A DNA stretch of 64,000 nucleotides. It comes from Glandiceps talaboti. Its lineage: Eukaryota; Hemichordata; Enteropneusta; Spengelidae. The stretch spans positions 27,089,176 to 27,153,175 of the forward strand of contig NC_135550.1 in NCBI RefSeq assembly GCF_964340395.1. Reading direction: 5' to 3'. The position numbers and the translations under genes are program-made. Under the pieces are notes generated by a model, which saw nothing but the letters and a program-made list of their open reading frames with translations, was not told the DNA's origin and searched no databases. Positions 33,710 through 46,200 of this stretch are shown piece after piece. Numbering within the stretch: the stretch's first letter is position 1; the number at the start of each line of letters is the position of its first letter.

Positions 33710-34207
33710 GTGAGTATTTTCTGTCAATACTTTAATAATGAAATCTAGTTATTTCCACAATGTATCTCACGATCTACAATATTCCAATGCCACCTCCCGA
33801 ATTCCATATGTGATTGCAGCAATGCAGGGTGTGATTGTGAACACATCGCATCGAATGACCGGTGTTAGTTCGATTTGTACTTGCTGCTGTGCGGTTGAAC
33901 CGTATATATTGAACCTATTCAGCATTCCCGGAACGCATACTCGGTGAATTTGCAAAGTGACACACGGCATGTGGGAGTTGATGCCTGAGGAGGCGAGTCA
34001 TGTCATGTCAGGTCACGAGTTAACTAGTGACACGAATCGAGTCGAGTAGTTAGGTTCTGCAACAAGTTCCATGTACGCCCATTGTTAATGATGTAAATAG
34101 AAAATAGCATTTATTAAACCATGAGTAACGTAATATCCCATTTCATTGCTCCATGGCCACAAGGTCTTTGTTTCACATATTATATGTGCACTATCACTGT
34201 ATCAGAC

Positions 34208-34228
34208 GTGTGTGTGTGTGTGACACTG

Positions 34229-34259
<31 letters not shown>

Positions 34260-34284
34260 ATAATTTATATATACACATACATAT

Positions 34285-34364
<80 letters not shown>
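34208..34364. repeat. (GT)n followed by (TA)n microsatellite
   Basis: GT runs at 34208-34260 with one interruption, then an almost pure AT run at about 34296-34364. Confidence 0.97.
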
Positions 34365-34365
<1 letters not shown>

Positions 34366-34368
<3 letters not shown>

Positions 34369-34996
34369 AATTCATTGGTGTAAAGTCATAGTCATCATTA
34401 GGTTCCTACTGGTTAACTCATTGTGTAAAGTCAGTCATCATTAGGTTCCTACTGGTTAACTCATTGATGTAAAGTCAGTCATCATTAGGTTCCTATTGGT
34501 TAACTCATTGATGTAAAGTCAGTCATCATTAGGTTCCTATTGGTTAACTCATTGATGTAAAGTCATAGTCATCATTAGGTTCCTACTGGTTAACTCATTG
34601 GTGTAAAGTCAGTCATCATTCGGTTCCTACTGGTTAATTCATTGATGTAAAGTCAGTCATCATTAGGTTCCTACTGGTTAACTCATTGATGTAAAGTCAG
34701 TCATCATTAGGTTCCTATTGGTTAACTCATTGATGTAAAGTCAGTCATCATTAGGTTCCTATTGGTTAACTCATTGATGTAAAGTCAGTCATCATTCGGT
34801 TCCTACTGGTTAATTCATTGGTGTAAAGTTATAGTCATCATTAGGTTCCTACTGGTTAATTCATTGGTGTAAAGTCAGTCATCATTAGGTTCCTACTGGT
34901 TAACTCATTGGTGTAAAGTCATAGTCATCATTAGGTTCCTACTGGTTAATTCATTGATGTAAAGTCATAGTCATCATTAGGTTCCTACTGGTTAAC
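34366..34996. repeat. 44/47-bp minisatellite
   Basis: About 14 copies of gtaaagtcagtcatcattag gttcctactggttaactcat tgat. A 3-bp longer form with catagtc alternates with the 44-bp form, and several copies share attcggttcc or ggttaattc variants, showing block copying. Confidence 0.96.
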
Positions 34997-37900
34997 TATA
35001 AGAAAGCATAGAAAATATACTTATAATCATAAATAGTATAGCATGCAACAGATGGTGTTCTTTTCAATAGTTTTATATCAAATTAGATCGCACCTTTCAG
35101 AACGTTTCATGTCATACATTGATAGCACGAACAGACTTTTCATGATATCATTTTCAAAGTACTGTTATTTTTTTCATTTGGACCTGTACCTGAATATGAG
35201 GTATGCAATGCATACATGTGTACAAGCATGAGATTCTGATAAGGACAAGACATACATTTTGTGGAATCCCATCGTAGGGACTGGATAAAATATTATCATT
35301 AGTTGACTGTAAAAGTGCTAATGATAAAACTAGAACAGTGTTTAGTTAGTGTCTGTGTTATGCAAGCTGTTTAGGATCACTTGTACATATACATTCTGGT
35401 TGTAGAGGAACAAAAGAAATATGGTAATGCTATAGTAAGATAATGTGCCATATGACTATCAGTGGCATCCAGCTTGAATGCATGACACACTTGGTCATAT
35501 TTTGTATACTGGAAATACTGCATTAGGTTTTCATACTGCTATGTCAGTGTAATCTCACAGAGGGTTAGATCCTAAGCTGCAGTTTGTGGATGTTGATAAT
35601 CCCAAGTCCTAGGGTGATGATACTTAAAGCTGTGTTTCTCATGACCCGACTGACCAAAAATGTTCATAGTTTCCTTCTGATTTTAATAAATTATAATTGT
35701 TAATTCTAAGTCATTCAAACTATTACGTTGTAAAATATGATTATGAAATTTAAGTAAGAATCGCCAACTTGTATACATACACCTAATTTTTAATTTTTTT
35801 TATCAACCGACTGACCGGAGACTGAGAATTAAGTATGGGTGCCCCCATTTTCTTTTCTTCTTCACAGTCACTATCAGATGTCATTTGTTTCAGTATGGAT
35901 ATTTGACTTTGGTGTTCAAGTTCACTTCCAATTCTGTAGCAGTCAAATTTGATATCAGTGGTTTTTTTGTATTTAACAAAAATTTTCAGTGTTAACGTTA
36001 ATGTTTAGAGAATATCTGTAGACTAAACAAGGAGGAAGATAGAAAGACCATTTTAACATTTGGTATTACCAGATACCAAGTCCAGGAGATAGAGAATTTT
36101 AGTTTTCAGAGAGAGAAAAAAGTACCCATCATCGGAACACAGAGATGCCTGCCATAATTAGATGAAACTTTATCTGCATGCAATTTGAGACATGTACTGC
36201 CTGTACTATAATATGCATGGATTTGTGCATAGATTTGTAACATTATGAAGTCTGTACCATCCATGGATATACTATGGTAACTTTTTTTCATGTAGCTATG
36301 TTTAGTATGTATATGTATTATTTCCTTAAACTAAAAACTTTTTTTTTCAAATCATTAAATTTACTTTTTAGACAAGAAAAAAATAAAGAAAACAAGTGAT
36401 GGAAATAGGCAGATGTGATATTAACATTTACTAGAATGGTTGCATTTTGAGTATTCAGATAAGAAATATTTAGGTATCTCAGCTTTCTAATGCAATTCAT
36501 TATTATTTAATTATTAATTTATTTATTTATATATTTATTAATGGCAATGCATCCATAAAATGTTTTCTGTGCAATTGCAATAAAAATACATAATAAGATA
36601 CATTACATAGACATGAAATGGATACAGAGAAAATGAAGATACATGTGTACATGTAATGTAGAAAAACAGAACATATGGTATACCAATGAGAAGAAGAGTG
36701 AGAGATGGGGTAAATCATTGGATTGATGGATTATTTGTGACAGTGGATGCCATGTATCTATATCTGAAGGATTAAGAGTGGGCTTTCAGAATGTGGAATT
36801 TGGTCCTTGTGTGGTGTTGAGAATGGTTTCGTTAGTTGCTATTAGTTCAGAAAGGTATGATAACGTACACACACATACACGCTCATGTTGCAGTCAAAGT
36901 GGCTAAGAAAATATATGGATTTTTGGTCTCCTTACAAATTTGATGGTACTTCAATATGTCTACAAGGGTGAGTGTATACTATTTATGGATGCATGTACAT
37001 ATATGTTAATAAAATAACTACAATTGCCCCCCTGTTGAACAGTCTAAAAGTGAGACATTATTGAAATTCTCTGTAGCTTACACATTTGTTTCAGTATCAG
37101 TCAGACTTCTGCACCAGTACTACAATATCATGATACATGTACACATTTGATATCTGATCACTGAATGATAATATAAACTACATGTCAGTTTACCACTTTG
37201 CAAACTTTCCCCAATACACTAGGATGAGCAGGAGTCACTGATGTTTTAGATATACATGTAATGATGTACCATGACTGCAAAGCTTCAATACTGGTATGTT
37301 TGTTAAATACATGATATCACATGGTACAAAAATGAATATGTTTCCTTGTATAGACATGTTCAGAGCCAAGCCATACATGTAGTAGTTCAGCTCAATTTTT
37401 GTTTCGTTACATAGCTTCATTAGTTACTGTAATATTTGTGGAATACCATTGTCTTTAGTTAATGACATGCTGATTATAATAGTACATGTACAGACTTTGT
37501 CAATTAGTCAAGTGAACGCCTACAAATGTGAATGCTGGCCAAAGTGACAACCTGTTGTATTCGAAACTGAGCAGGTCATTATGTAAAGTAACTATTCTAA
37601 TTATAATGGTTGTATTCAAAGGAACAATGAAGTAAAATAAATGGGATATTAAAGGCAATGATGATCTTTTGTCTGTTTTATCTTTTTAAGAAATTAGGAC
37701 TAAGTACTTTCAATGTTGTCATTGTGATATTTTAGAGAGAACCAACACAATAGTTCTTAAATAATCCAACTGAAACCAGACTGACTTTGTATGTGCTTTA
37801 TACTATAGCAATTACCACTAAATACATAAGGACATTGTATTTTGCAGTAGATTGTAAGTTCCATCCACATTCAGTTAAATTTTTTTAGATTATTTTGTTT

Positions 37901-38840
37901 TCATGACAAGTGGATAGTAGTTAGAAAGATAATTCATCACCAATATCTTAGAAATTAACATCACCCTGGATTTCTTCTGAGTGATAAGCTTTATAATGCT
38001 TTGTTGGAAAGCACTTAGCAGGCTATCAGGCTGTCCTTTGGAAAATTACTATTGGATTATCTGGTTTAACTTGATAATTTCAAGGAATTCTACTGTGTGA
38101 TAACAATATACCTTAAAATGCTAAATGAATTATTCTTTTATAAAATGTAGTCATGTTTGCCACTTATAGCCAGTATGTTTCTTTCACACACCTAATGTAT
38201 ACCATCGACTATTGAAGTCACCCCTTTGACTGTGTTTTGCAGTCTACATGTATGTTAAGCAGTTGTCATGGTTAAATAGTTATTTAGATCACAGGGATTT
38301 CTACACAGTAGGAAATCAACATTGTATTGTTTGTCATGTAAATTCAGTTGAACACAACATGGCCTATTTAGAAATTCCAAGATATAGTTTGTCATTATGA
38401 ACTTCTTGGGAATATATAGTCTCTAAGATACAACTCATGCCACACTATAAGTTTGAGGAGTCTGTATCAGGCTGAACAACCTGACATAATTTACAATCTA
38501 AGATGTATTTTAACACATATCAAAATCCCTAGATATCGTACTACATGCAGTACCTGTCATTTATAGTTGTTGGATGATTGCTGTGTGAGTAGGTTAACAA
38601 CAGGACCAATTATTTTTACTGACAGTTGTGAAAAAGGCTGAGTGATGATGGTTATCTTGTATTCAAGTGTGTACAGTTATCCATTTATGTGTAATGATAG
38701 AGTCTATAGTATATACGTGTATCATATACTGACAAACAACAAGTGCTAATGAATGCATCTAAAGACTGACTAATGAACCCAAGCTATGATTCTATGAATG
38801 CAAGATATCATTGTGACTCACCTTAGCAGTGAAATCATGT
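34997..38840. other. No gene recognised
   Basis: AT-rich sequence with only short chance open frames. A motif ccgactgacc occurs near 35647 and 35812, perhaps parts of one repeat. An A/T-rich tail-like stretch (ttatttatttatatatttatt) near 36510 may be a retroposon end. It would be intronic if the + strand transcript starting near 33.6 kb is real. Confidence 0.5.
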
Positions 38841-38841
38841 A

Positions 38842-39135
38842 ATGGTCTGATTTCAGTGCGGTCTGATTTAAGTGCTGTCTGATTTCAGTGCTGTTTGATT
38901 TCAGTGCTGTCTGATTTAAGTGCTGTTTGATTTCAGTGCTGTCTGATTTCAGTGCTGTTTGATTTCAGTGCTGTCTGATTTCAGTGCGGTCTGATTTCAG
39001 TGATGTCTGATTTCAGTGCTGCTTAATTTCAGTGCTGCTTGATTTCAAATTTTCAGTGCTGCTTGATTTCAGTGCTGCTTGATTTCAGTGCTGTCTGATT
39101 TCAGTGATGTTTGATTTCAGAGATGTCTCATTCAG
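38842..39135. repeat. 16-bp minisatellite (tgatttcagtgctgtc)n
   Basis: About 17 copies with small variants. Every unit contains tgatttcag, which looks like a 3' splice acceptor, but no open exon follows any of them. Confidence 0.95.
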
Positions 39136-42100
39136 AGATGGTATTTCTGTCAAATCTACTTAGGTTCATGGGGCTTCATATCATAGTCTAGAATTTTCGA
39201 GATTTCCAGATGTTGTTACTAGTTGATAGGGTGCTAAAACCTTTACAAAAGTAGCTAGCAAAATTTATATTTGTTTTCAGCATAAAAACCTAATGTTGCA
39301 GAAGATTTACCGTTTCTGAGGAAGTGTTATTGTCAAGTTTATTTTTGTAATATACATGTACTAGTATTAAAACTGAAAGAGTTGTTTGCTAGGTAACTTT
39401 TAAAGTTGGGAACAGAATATAAAACCACAGGTGAAACCATTCAATATGCAGTATTTACATTCACACACATGGGTATGGTCTGTGAAAGACAGAATTTGGA
39501 CAAACTTTGTTCTCACCATATGTCTGCAAAGTAGCAGATAATTTGTCAAAGTTCTAGCCACTTTCTTATTTTCTAAAAACAGATTTTAATGCATGAAAGA
39601 GTGATGGAATTTTGGAAAGATTAAAAAAGAAATATTTCAAGTCTTTTGTTCCATTTATTTAACATCTGAGATATGTTGAACGCAAAAATGTTTACTTTTA
39701 ATAGCACAGTCATCATTGCTAGATGTACTTAGCTCCTTTGTCATATCTATGAGTTGAAAGACTTGTATTATGGTACACAGATTCCAATGGCTCTGTTTTT
39801 GTATGTTGTCTGCTCACCTCATTTAGAATAGCAGACAGACATTATTCAGCCCACAAAAAAAGTCATTAATAAGTTACATCCTGATAGTGAAATCCATTGT
39901 AATGATTGTTGTGCTGTCAAGTAGTTTAATTATTTATTCAAGGCCTGTTTAATTATTTAGGATGTGATTAAAATCCAACCCTTTACTGTAAAGTGAGACA
40001 TCAACTCCACAAGGGATGTCTCAAATTGTCACACTTTAATATTCAAGTTTATTTCTTCCCTTCAGTGTGTATGCAAAAAGACATCTGCCTAGTAAGTGTC
40101 ATAAAATTGTCTCTAAAGGGAGACATGATGAACTTAATACACCAAATTTAATGTTATTTGATAAAATTTGAATACAAATTAGTAATGCACTGAGTAGTAT
40201 ACCCAAAGATTACTATTATGTTATAAATTTTATATACATATAGCAGACCTAAATTATAATACTGGAAATTTGATAAAATTTATGATTGTTGTTTTGTTCC
40301 ATTGCTGTATACATATACATATACTTATGTTTACAATTTTGACAACTCTTATGCTCTCAATACCTTGTCTGTAGTATGGTTAAAAATGAAATAAATTTCT
40401 ATACTTTGATTTCATGTTTCAAATTCTTTTCATTTATTCTTCTTTCCATGTATAGTACAAAAAGATGTACTAAACACGTAATTTGTTGATAGACTGACAG
40501 GTCTAGATTGTATTTCAAGAGCCCCGTTTCCATCATATCTGAAATTTGATTTCATGGTAGGTACTGTAGTGTAAAAGATATTCATTTCAGCAGCCTTTTT
40601 TAGTCCTGTTGTGAATGACACATTGAGTCCTGTGACTGTGAGTAGACAAATCCAATCAAACCACTTTAGTATAGAATTAGTAGGTGGCTGTATTAGCAGT
40701 TATAGCATTGTATGGAGTCTGTAGGTGGCCATATTAGTTGTTATCACAAAATACAGGGGTCTATGGTATAATCAGCATGCATTGCCTTGCATTTCTATGG
40801 GGAGAAAACTGATATTGATATGCAAAGTAGTATGAAGCTATGATCTTACTGTAATTATACATGATTTTCATATTTCAAGTGTTTTTCTGAAAGGTTATGG
40901 TTGGTTTACAAGTGTGGTAGTCATCTCAAAGTGTATACATGTATAAATAAGCTGGTATTTTTTACCAAACTTACAACAACAGAACACTCAGCAGGTCATT
41001 TTAGGTGTGGGTGTTACATGATATGCATTACAAGTAGGTGACTGGTCTAAAGTTGTGAAGTGACTCTTTGACATAAGTAGCCTCGTATAAAGACGTACAA
41101 AATCTCAGATGGTAAATACGAGTTCTGAATTTCACTGCGTTCAGTCTACAAGGTTTACATCTGGATATTAAGCTAATGACATCCAAAGCAGTATGTCATA
41201 ATAGATATATTGTATGTACATTTACCTTAAAAACAGTTGCCAGGTGTTCTACTCTTGGACACAACCAACGACTATCAACAATGTGTAGGTTTAGTTTACA
41301 CAGTCATGATCATTGATGGTAACAACACAATCATGAAAATGATGTCTTTGCAGGTTTGTGTTCAGATATCTGTTTATTTCAATTTTAAAAGGTATGCAGT
41401 ACTAGTTTGGATAGTTACATGTAGTTCCTCTGACTTCATTGTAATGCCTGAATCAAATTAACTATTGACATCACTGACAATGTTGTATATGTACACTGGC
41501 AGAGATAATTGTCTTTCAAAGTGAGTCTTGAATTATTAGCAAGGGAAGCAGTTTATCATCACATGTGACATTGTAGTAATAAGTTCAGCAAAAAAGGAAA
41601 TGAAACCAAGTTTTCAGAGCAAGTGGAAATGGTATTTTAAAAATTTGATGTTCATGCTGTAACCTGCACCAATGCATGTATTCCCATTGTTGTTGAAATA
41701 TATAATTTTACACTTGTAAAGGCTATGTTTGTATATTCACTAGCAAGCATTTAATTTCCTGGGGCACAAAAAAGCTGGTATTTACTATTTAGCTTATAAT
41801 ATATATATTTGAATGCATAAACATGGCTAGTTTGTGTTGTGATGTTATACAAAGTGTAATATTGTGTTTGTAGTAAGGGTCAATAACTAGTTCATACATG
41901 TACATGTATATGGCACTGATACCGGTAGTATATTGTAATACTAACAATATTTTAAATAAAATAAGTTTAGTTTGTTTTTCCGAGTATTTGACAAAATCAA
42001 GTTTAAATTTTCCTTAAAAGTTCCGAGTCACAGACACATTTGAAAATGAAAATTTTTCTTTTGAAATTTGCAGTGCAAAATGTTTGTCTTAATCAGATGT

Positions 42101-43149
42101 TTACAAGTTTAGGAGTTATACCTTTGAATTGAGTGTTTATTTTAACTTAGAACATCCACCATGTAAACCCTCTTCATCAGTAAAAAGACAAATACATTGT
42201 GAAAAGTTGAAGGTGATTATATATGGATGAATGATGCAATCAACCTTCATATTAGTAAATATGGTACATCGTGGCTAGCTTCTTTGTAATAACTGGTGGG
42301 TCTTAGATATTTCTGTAAATATGGTATATGGGTCTTTGAAATAATATAACATATTTTGAAACATGCTATATATTGGTAACCGCTCTGGAAATGTTGACTG
42401 AAACGGGAACATTTACTGTGAGCATCCACAATGAATGCTTCAGTCTATTCAAATGTTTCAGTCTGAAGTGTCACCCAAATGTTTGTTCTTAGTACAGTAT
42501 CCCATATTTTATAATGGAAAAGCAATTTTGAACCCATTTATTAATGCAATGACACAATATCACAAATCGCTGAATAACACCATTACCTGCCTGACTAAAA
42601 ATGTATTTTAGTTTGACAGTTACTTGGTCATTTATTGGAATAATAAACTGCTAGAGTGGAAAATTTAATTAAATTTTTAGACATTACTTCTATGGTTATG
42701 TAAATACAATGTAAAAGACTTGATTTGTCTTTATCAGAATTTACACAACATCATATTCGACAAATTATACTTTGTTTGTCGACTTTTATTAAAATATTAC
42801 ATGTATATCTGTCATCTTAATTTGTACTAAGGTTGACATTCTGAAATGAATGTATTATTATATTATAATTATATAGACTTTGTAAGTTGAACTTTCCTTT
42901 TTCATTATTTTCTTATTACTACTTTTTCAGCAATCATAAAATAAAAACAGCATTTCAATTTTCCAACTATGTTGATGCAGTAAATTTGACATTGGCACTT
43001 TCATAGCTCTCTTGAATTGGTTACCAACAGAGGGCAATATCTGAAGTGATTAACCACCAAATTATTTCCAAATGGCTTATTTATTTTACATTGAATCAGT
43101 TAGTATAGAACTTGTGATTTATAGATGTCAATTTGTTTTATCTACATAG
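39136..43149. other. No gene recognised
   Basis: Unique-looking AT-rich DNA. Tacatgta-type palindromic words are frequent (for example near 41899-41912), as elsewhere in the window. Nothing supports coding. Confidence 0.5.
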
Positions 43150-43232
43150 GTGATTACAGCGGAATAGGCCTGGCAGTCACACAGACATCAAAAAAGAGAA
43201 AATATAGCACAGTAATTTTGGAACCGGTGTAA
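43150..43232 (+). other. Exon-like segment, unidentified
   Basis: After a good acceptor (gttttatctacatag) the sequence reads DYSGIGLAVTQTSKKRKYST followed by six residues and TAA at 43230. It could be a terminal coding exon or a non-coding exon of the + strand transcript starting near 33.6 kb. No family is recognised and no partner exon was found. Confidence 0.2.
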
Positions 43233-46200
43233 AGGTTTGTGAATCTTTGTTGTATGAATGAAATATATGTATGAAATACTACATCAGACTCATCTGTTCA
43301 TTTTCTGTCAACTTTTGTTTTGTGAAGTATGCCCTCTAGTGTCAAACAAAAGAAATGAGCGTAACCATTCATTGTGTGTTACACAGCTAGCTGCATTGTA
43401 TGTCAAGAAACAAGACTGAGTGAGAAATTTGTATACCAGGTAACCAGTATTTCATACCTACATGTAAAGTGAAATTTATAGAGTTCACAGACCGTTTTCG
43501 AAGGTTATATTACTTTCTGGTTAACTTAATCAATTTAATATGTTCAAATCGTATGAAATTATAAAAACATACTATTTCATATTGTGAGTCTTACAAATTC
43601 AGTGTCACTTCAATCAGCCGCTCTCACTAATTTACTACAGCTTTTCAACTTTATTGGTTGGAGGTCTCCATGGAAGTCAAATTAATATACATGTAGTAGA
43701 ATTTGATTTAATAGGTGAGTTCCAGGAGGCCAAATCCCGGGGGCCAAATAGGCAATAACAGCATTCTGGTTAGCTCCTTATTTTCTCTGTACCAGATGCT
43801 ATAATGTTGGGAAATTATTGGAAAGGGGGTATGGTTGGGGGTGATTGGTAGGGGTTTAAAGGAATTTATATGCAAAGCTATCATGATATATTTTAGGGGG
43901 GAGCCCATTTGCTTAAAATAATTAGCAAAAATAAAAATGTTTGGCCAAAGTTTGCTAGTAATAAAAAGTAAATCAGTGGAATATCAGATAAAAGACAGTG
44001 ATATACTATGAATTTACTAGTGCAATGGGTGAGCTAAGGACAGTAACTCTAAACTTATTTCAAATGTCCTTGCTTCACAGTAGTACAATATGTGTGATTT
44101 TGAGTCAAATGTCGAAGCCCATCTCTTCAAACATGTTGTACATAGACTGTGTAGTAGGAATATTATTCAGTGATTCTACAGGTTACTACATTATCATATA
44201 GAATTGTGTTTTTACCTGATAGTCATCATGATCCTGGATTGTATGGTCTTATACCAAAGTCAAGATATTTTGTGCATATCAAAGAACTTACATGTGTGTG
44301 TATCAGAGATGTGGTGTATGGTTCTAGGGTCAGAGATATCATTATGGTACAATTGTTGTATACAGGGTTCACTTGGTAAAAATCATGACTTTGAACTACA
44401 ATTTCTATCTCAAAGTATATACCAAAAAAAGTAACATTGTACATGCTTAAATTTGTAGTTTTGGCTATATCTTCCATGAAGGCCCACTTTGCCTCATTTC
44501 AAGCACATTTTTAGCATTAGCTGACATGTAATTTTTATTATATCTTTACATTACTAGTCTTTGCCAAGCACTGCTTCATAGTTGGCAAAAATGTTCCTTA
44601 TTATGTCTGCAATGGTGCAGTCTGGGCATAAAGAATTTGTAGAGCCTTTATTGATATAAGCTCAGCATATGCATAGATATGAAAATTCTCTTGATATAGA
44701 TGATGTATTATTATAGTAGTGAAAACCATTCAAGCATACTTTGTACCATTTCTAAATTGCCTGATACTGAATGATGCCAACCTTCACTAATGCGATGTCT
44801 ATCAATCCCAACGTATTGTTATTAATCTTGGCAAACAATGTACTGGTACTGTTGAATACAACCATATCAATATATCTTTGTTCATAATTCATCCTCAACA
44901 TTGAACCGGGACAACTTTTATGTTGTTGATTTATGCTGGGTAATGAAAACCCATTAAAAAGGATGGACCAATTCAACTATCATTTCATATCTAACCATAT
45001 TGTAAGATTAGACCACACCCACAATGGCTGATCTGTCAGTCTAATTGTGATATTGTGTTGTGAAAAGTCACCATATTGTGCAATATTATATCACAGTTTC
45101 TGTAAAATGTATGATGGTCCCTGTGAAATGAAATGATCACTCACGCTGTGTAGTTAGTAGAAATTTCATGGCACAGTTCTGTATTACTCTGAATGAGTTT
45201 TTTGTTTTTGGCAATCTGTAACACAAGTTTAGTGTTATTGTATTCGGTTGTCAAGTGGGAAGTCCTAGGTGTTGTGTTAGTGGTTTAAGTCTCATGACAG
45301 GCAAAATGTACTTTCAAAACTAACAAAATATGAATGACTTGATTTTGTTTTTTTCTAGTACATGGTGGTCAACTGGGTGGATCAAATTTGTATCTTTCAA
45401 TATCTGGGTGAGAAAACTTTCACTGAGCAGAGCTATAGAAAAAAAATTAATAGTGCTGAAAACGGTCTCTGCTGAAAAGATAACACTATTAAATATAAGA
45501 GCTTGGGATTGAATCATGGGCCTTTAAAGGAATCTGGGTTAACTTGAGACACCATTTTACATAAATGTCATCCACTGTCACATTTTTGTCGGTCCTTGCT
45601 CTGAAAACAGCATAAAAATACCAAGTATAGTGTTGACAGTTTTGAGCATGTACATTTTGGCCATGATTCTGATGTCAATGGCACTTTTTAGATACACCCA
45701 AAAGGTATTACATCAAATCATTTATTTATTATTGGTTTGCCTGACTGTTATATCACAGATTTCACTCTCATTGGATGTTCCAGTAAGTACAATAACACGT
45801 GTGATCCTCTATATCATGAAACAAAAATCTCTGAGAAAAAATGTTCAGATCTGACCCTTGCCCTTTAAGTACATGTCTTAGAAATCCCCAGCATTGATCC
45901 TGAAAGGTATCTGCTTATGTTATTAAAAATGATGATTTGTTGAAATCAGTAATAATTAAACCAGACATTTTGAGCACAAGAGACCCTTTATCAATGTTTA
46001 GAATGTTGTATCAGCATTTGAAAATATATACTGAAATGTCCTTATGGTTAATAGTCCCTAACGGCAAAGTTGAGGGGGGCTACTATGTTGGGTCCTGTGT
46101 GTCCATCTGTCCATCCATGTCCACCTCTATCTCAATTTGCATGTCCAAATTCAACCACACTTTCAGTAAACATCAAATATATCCTGTGCATATGCATGTC

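Noticed and set aside
34366-34996. CRISPR-like array of evenly spaced repeats
   Set aside because: The whole unit repeats with no variable spacers, the period alternates between 44 and 47 bp, and the genome is an animal's; it is a minisatellite.
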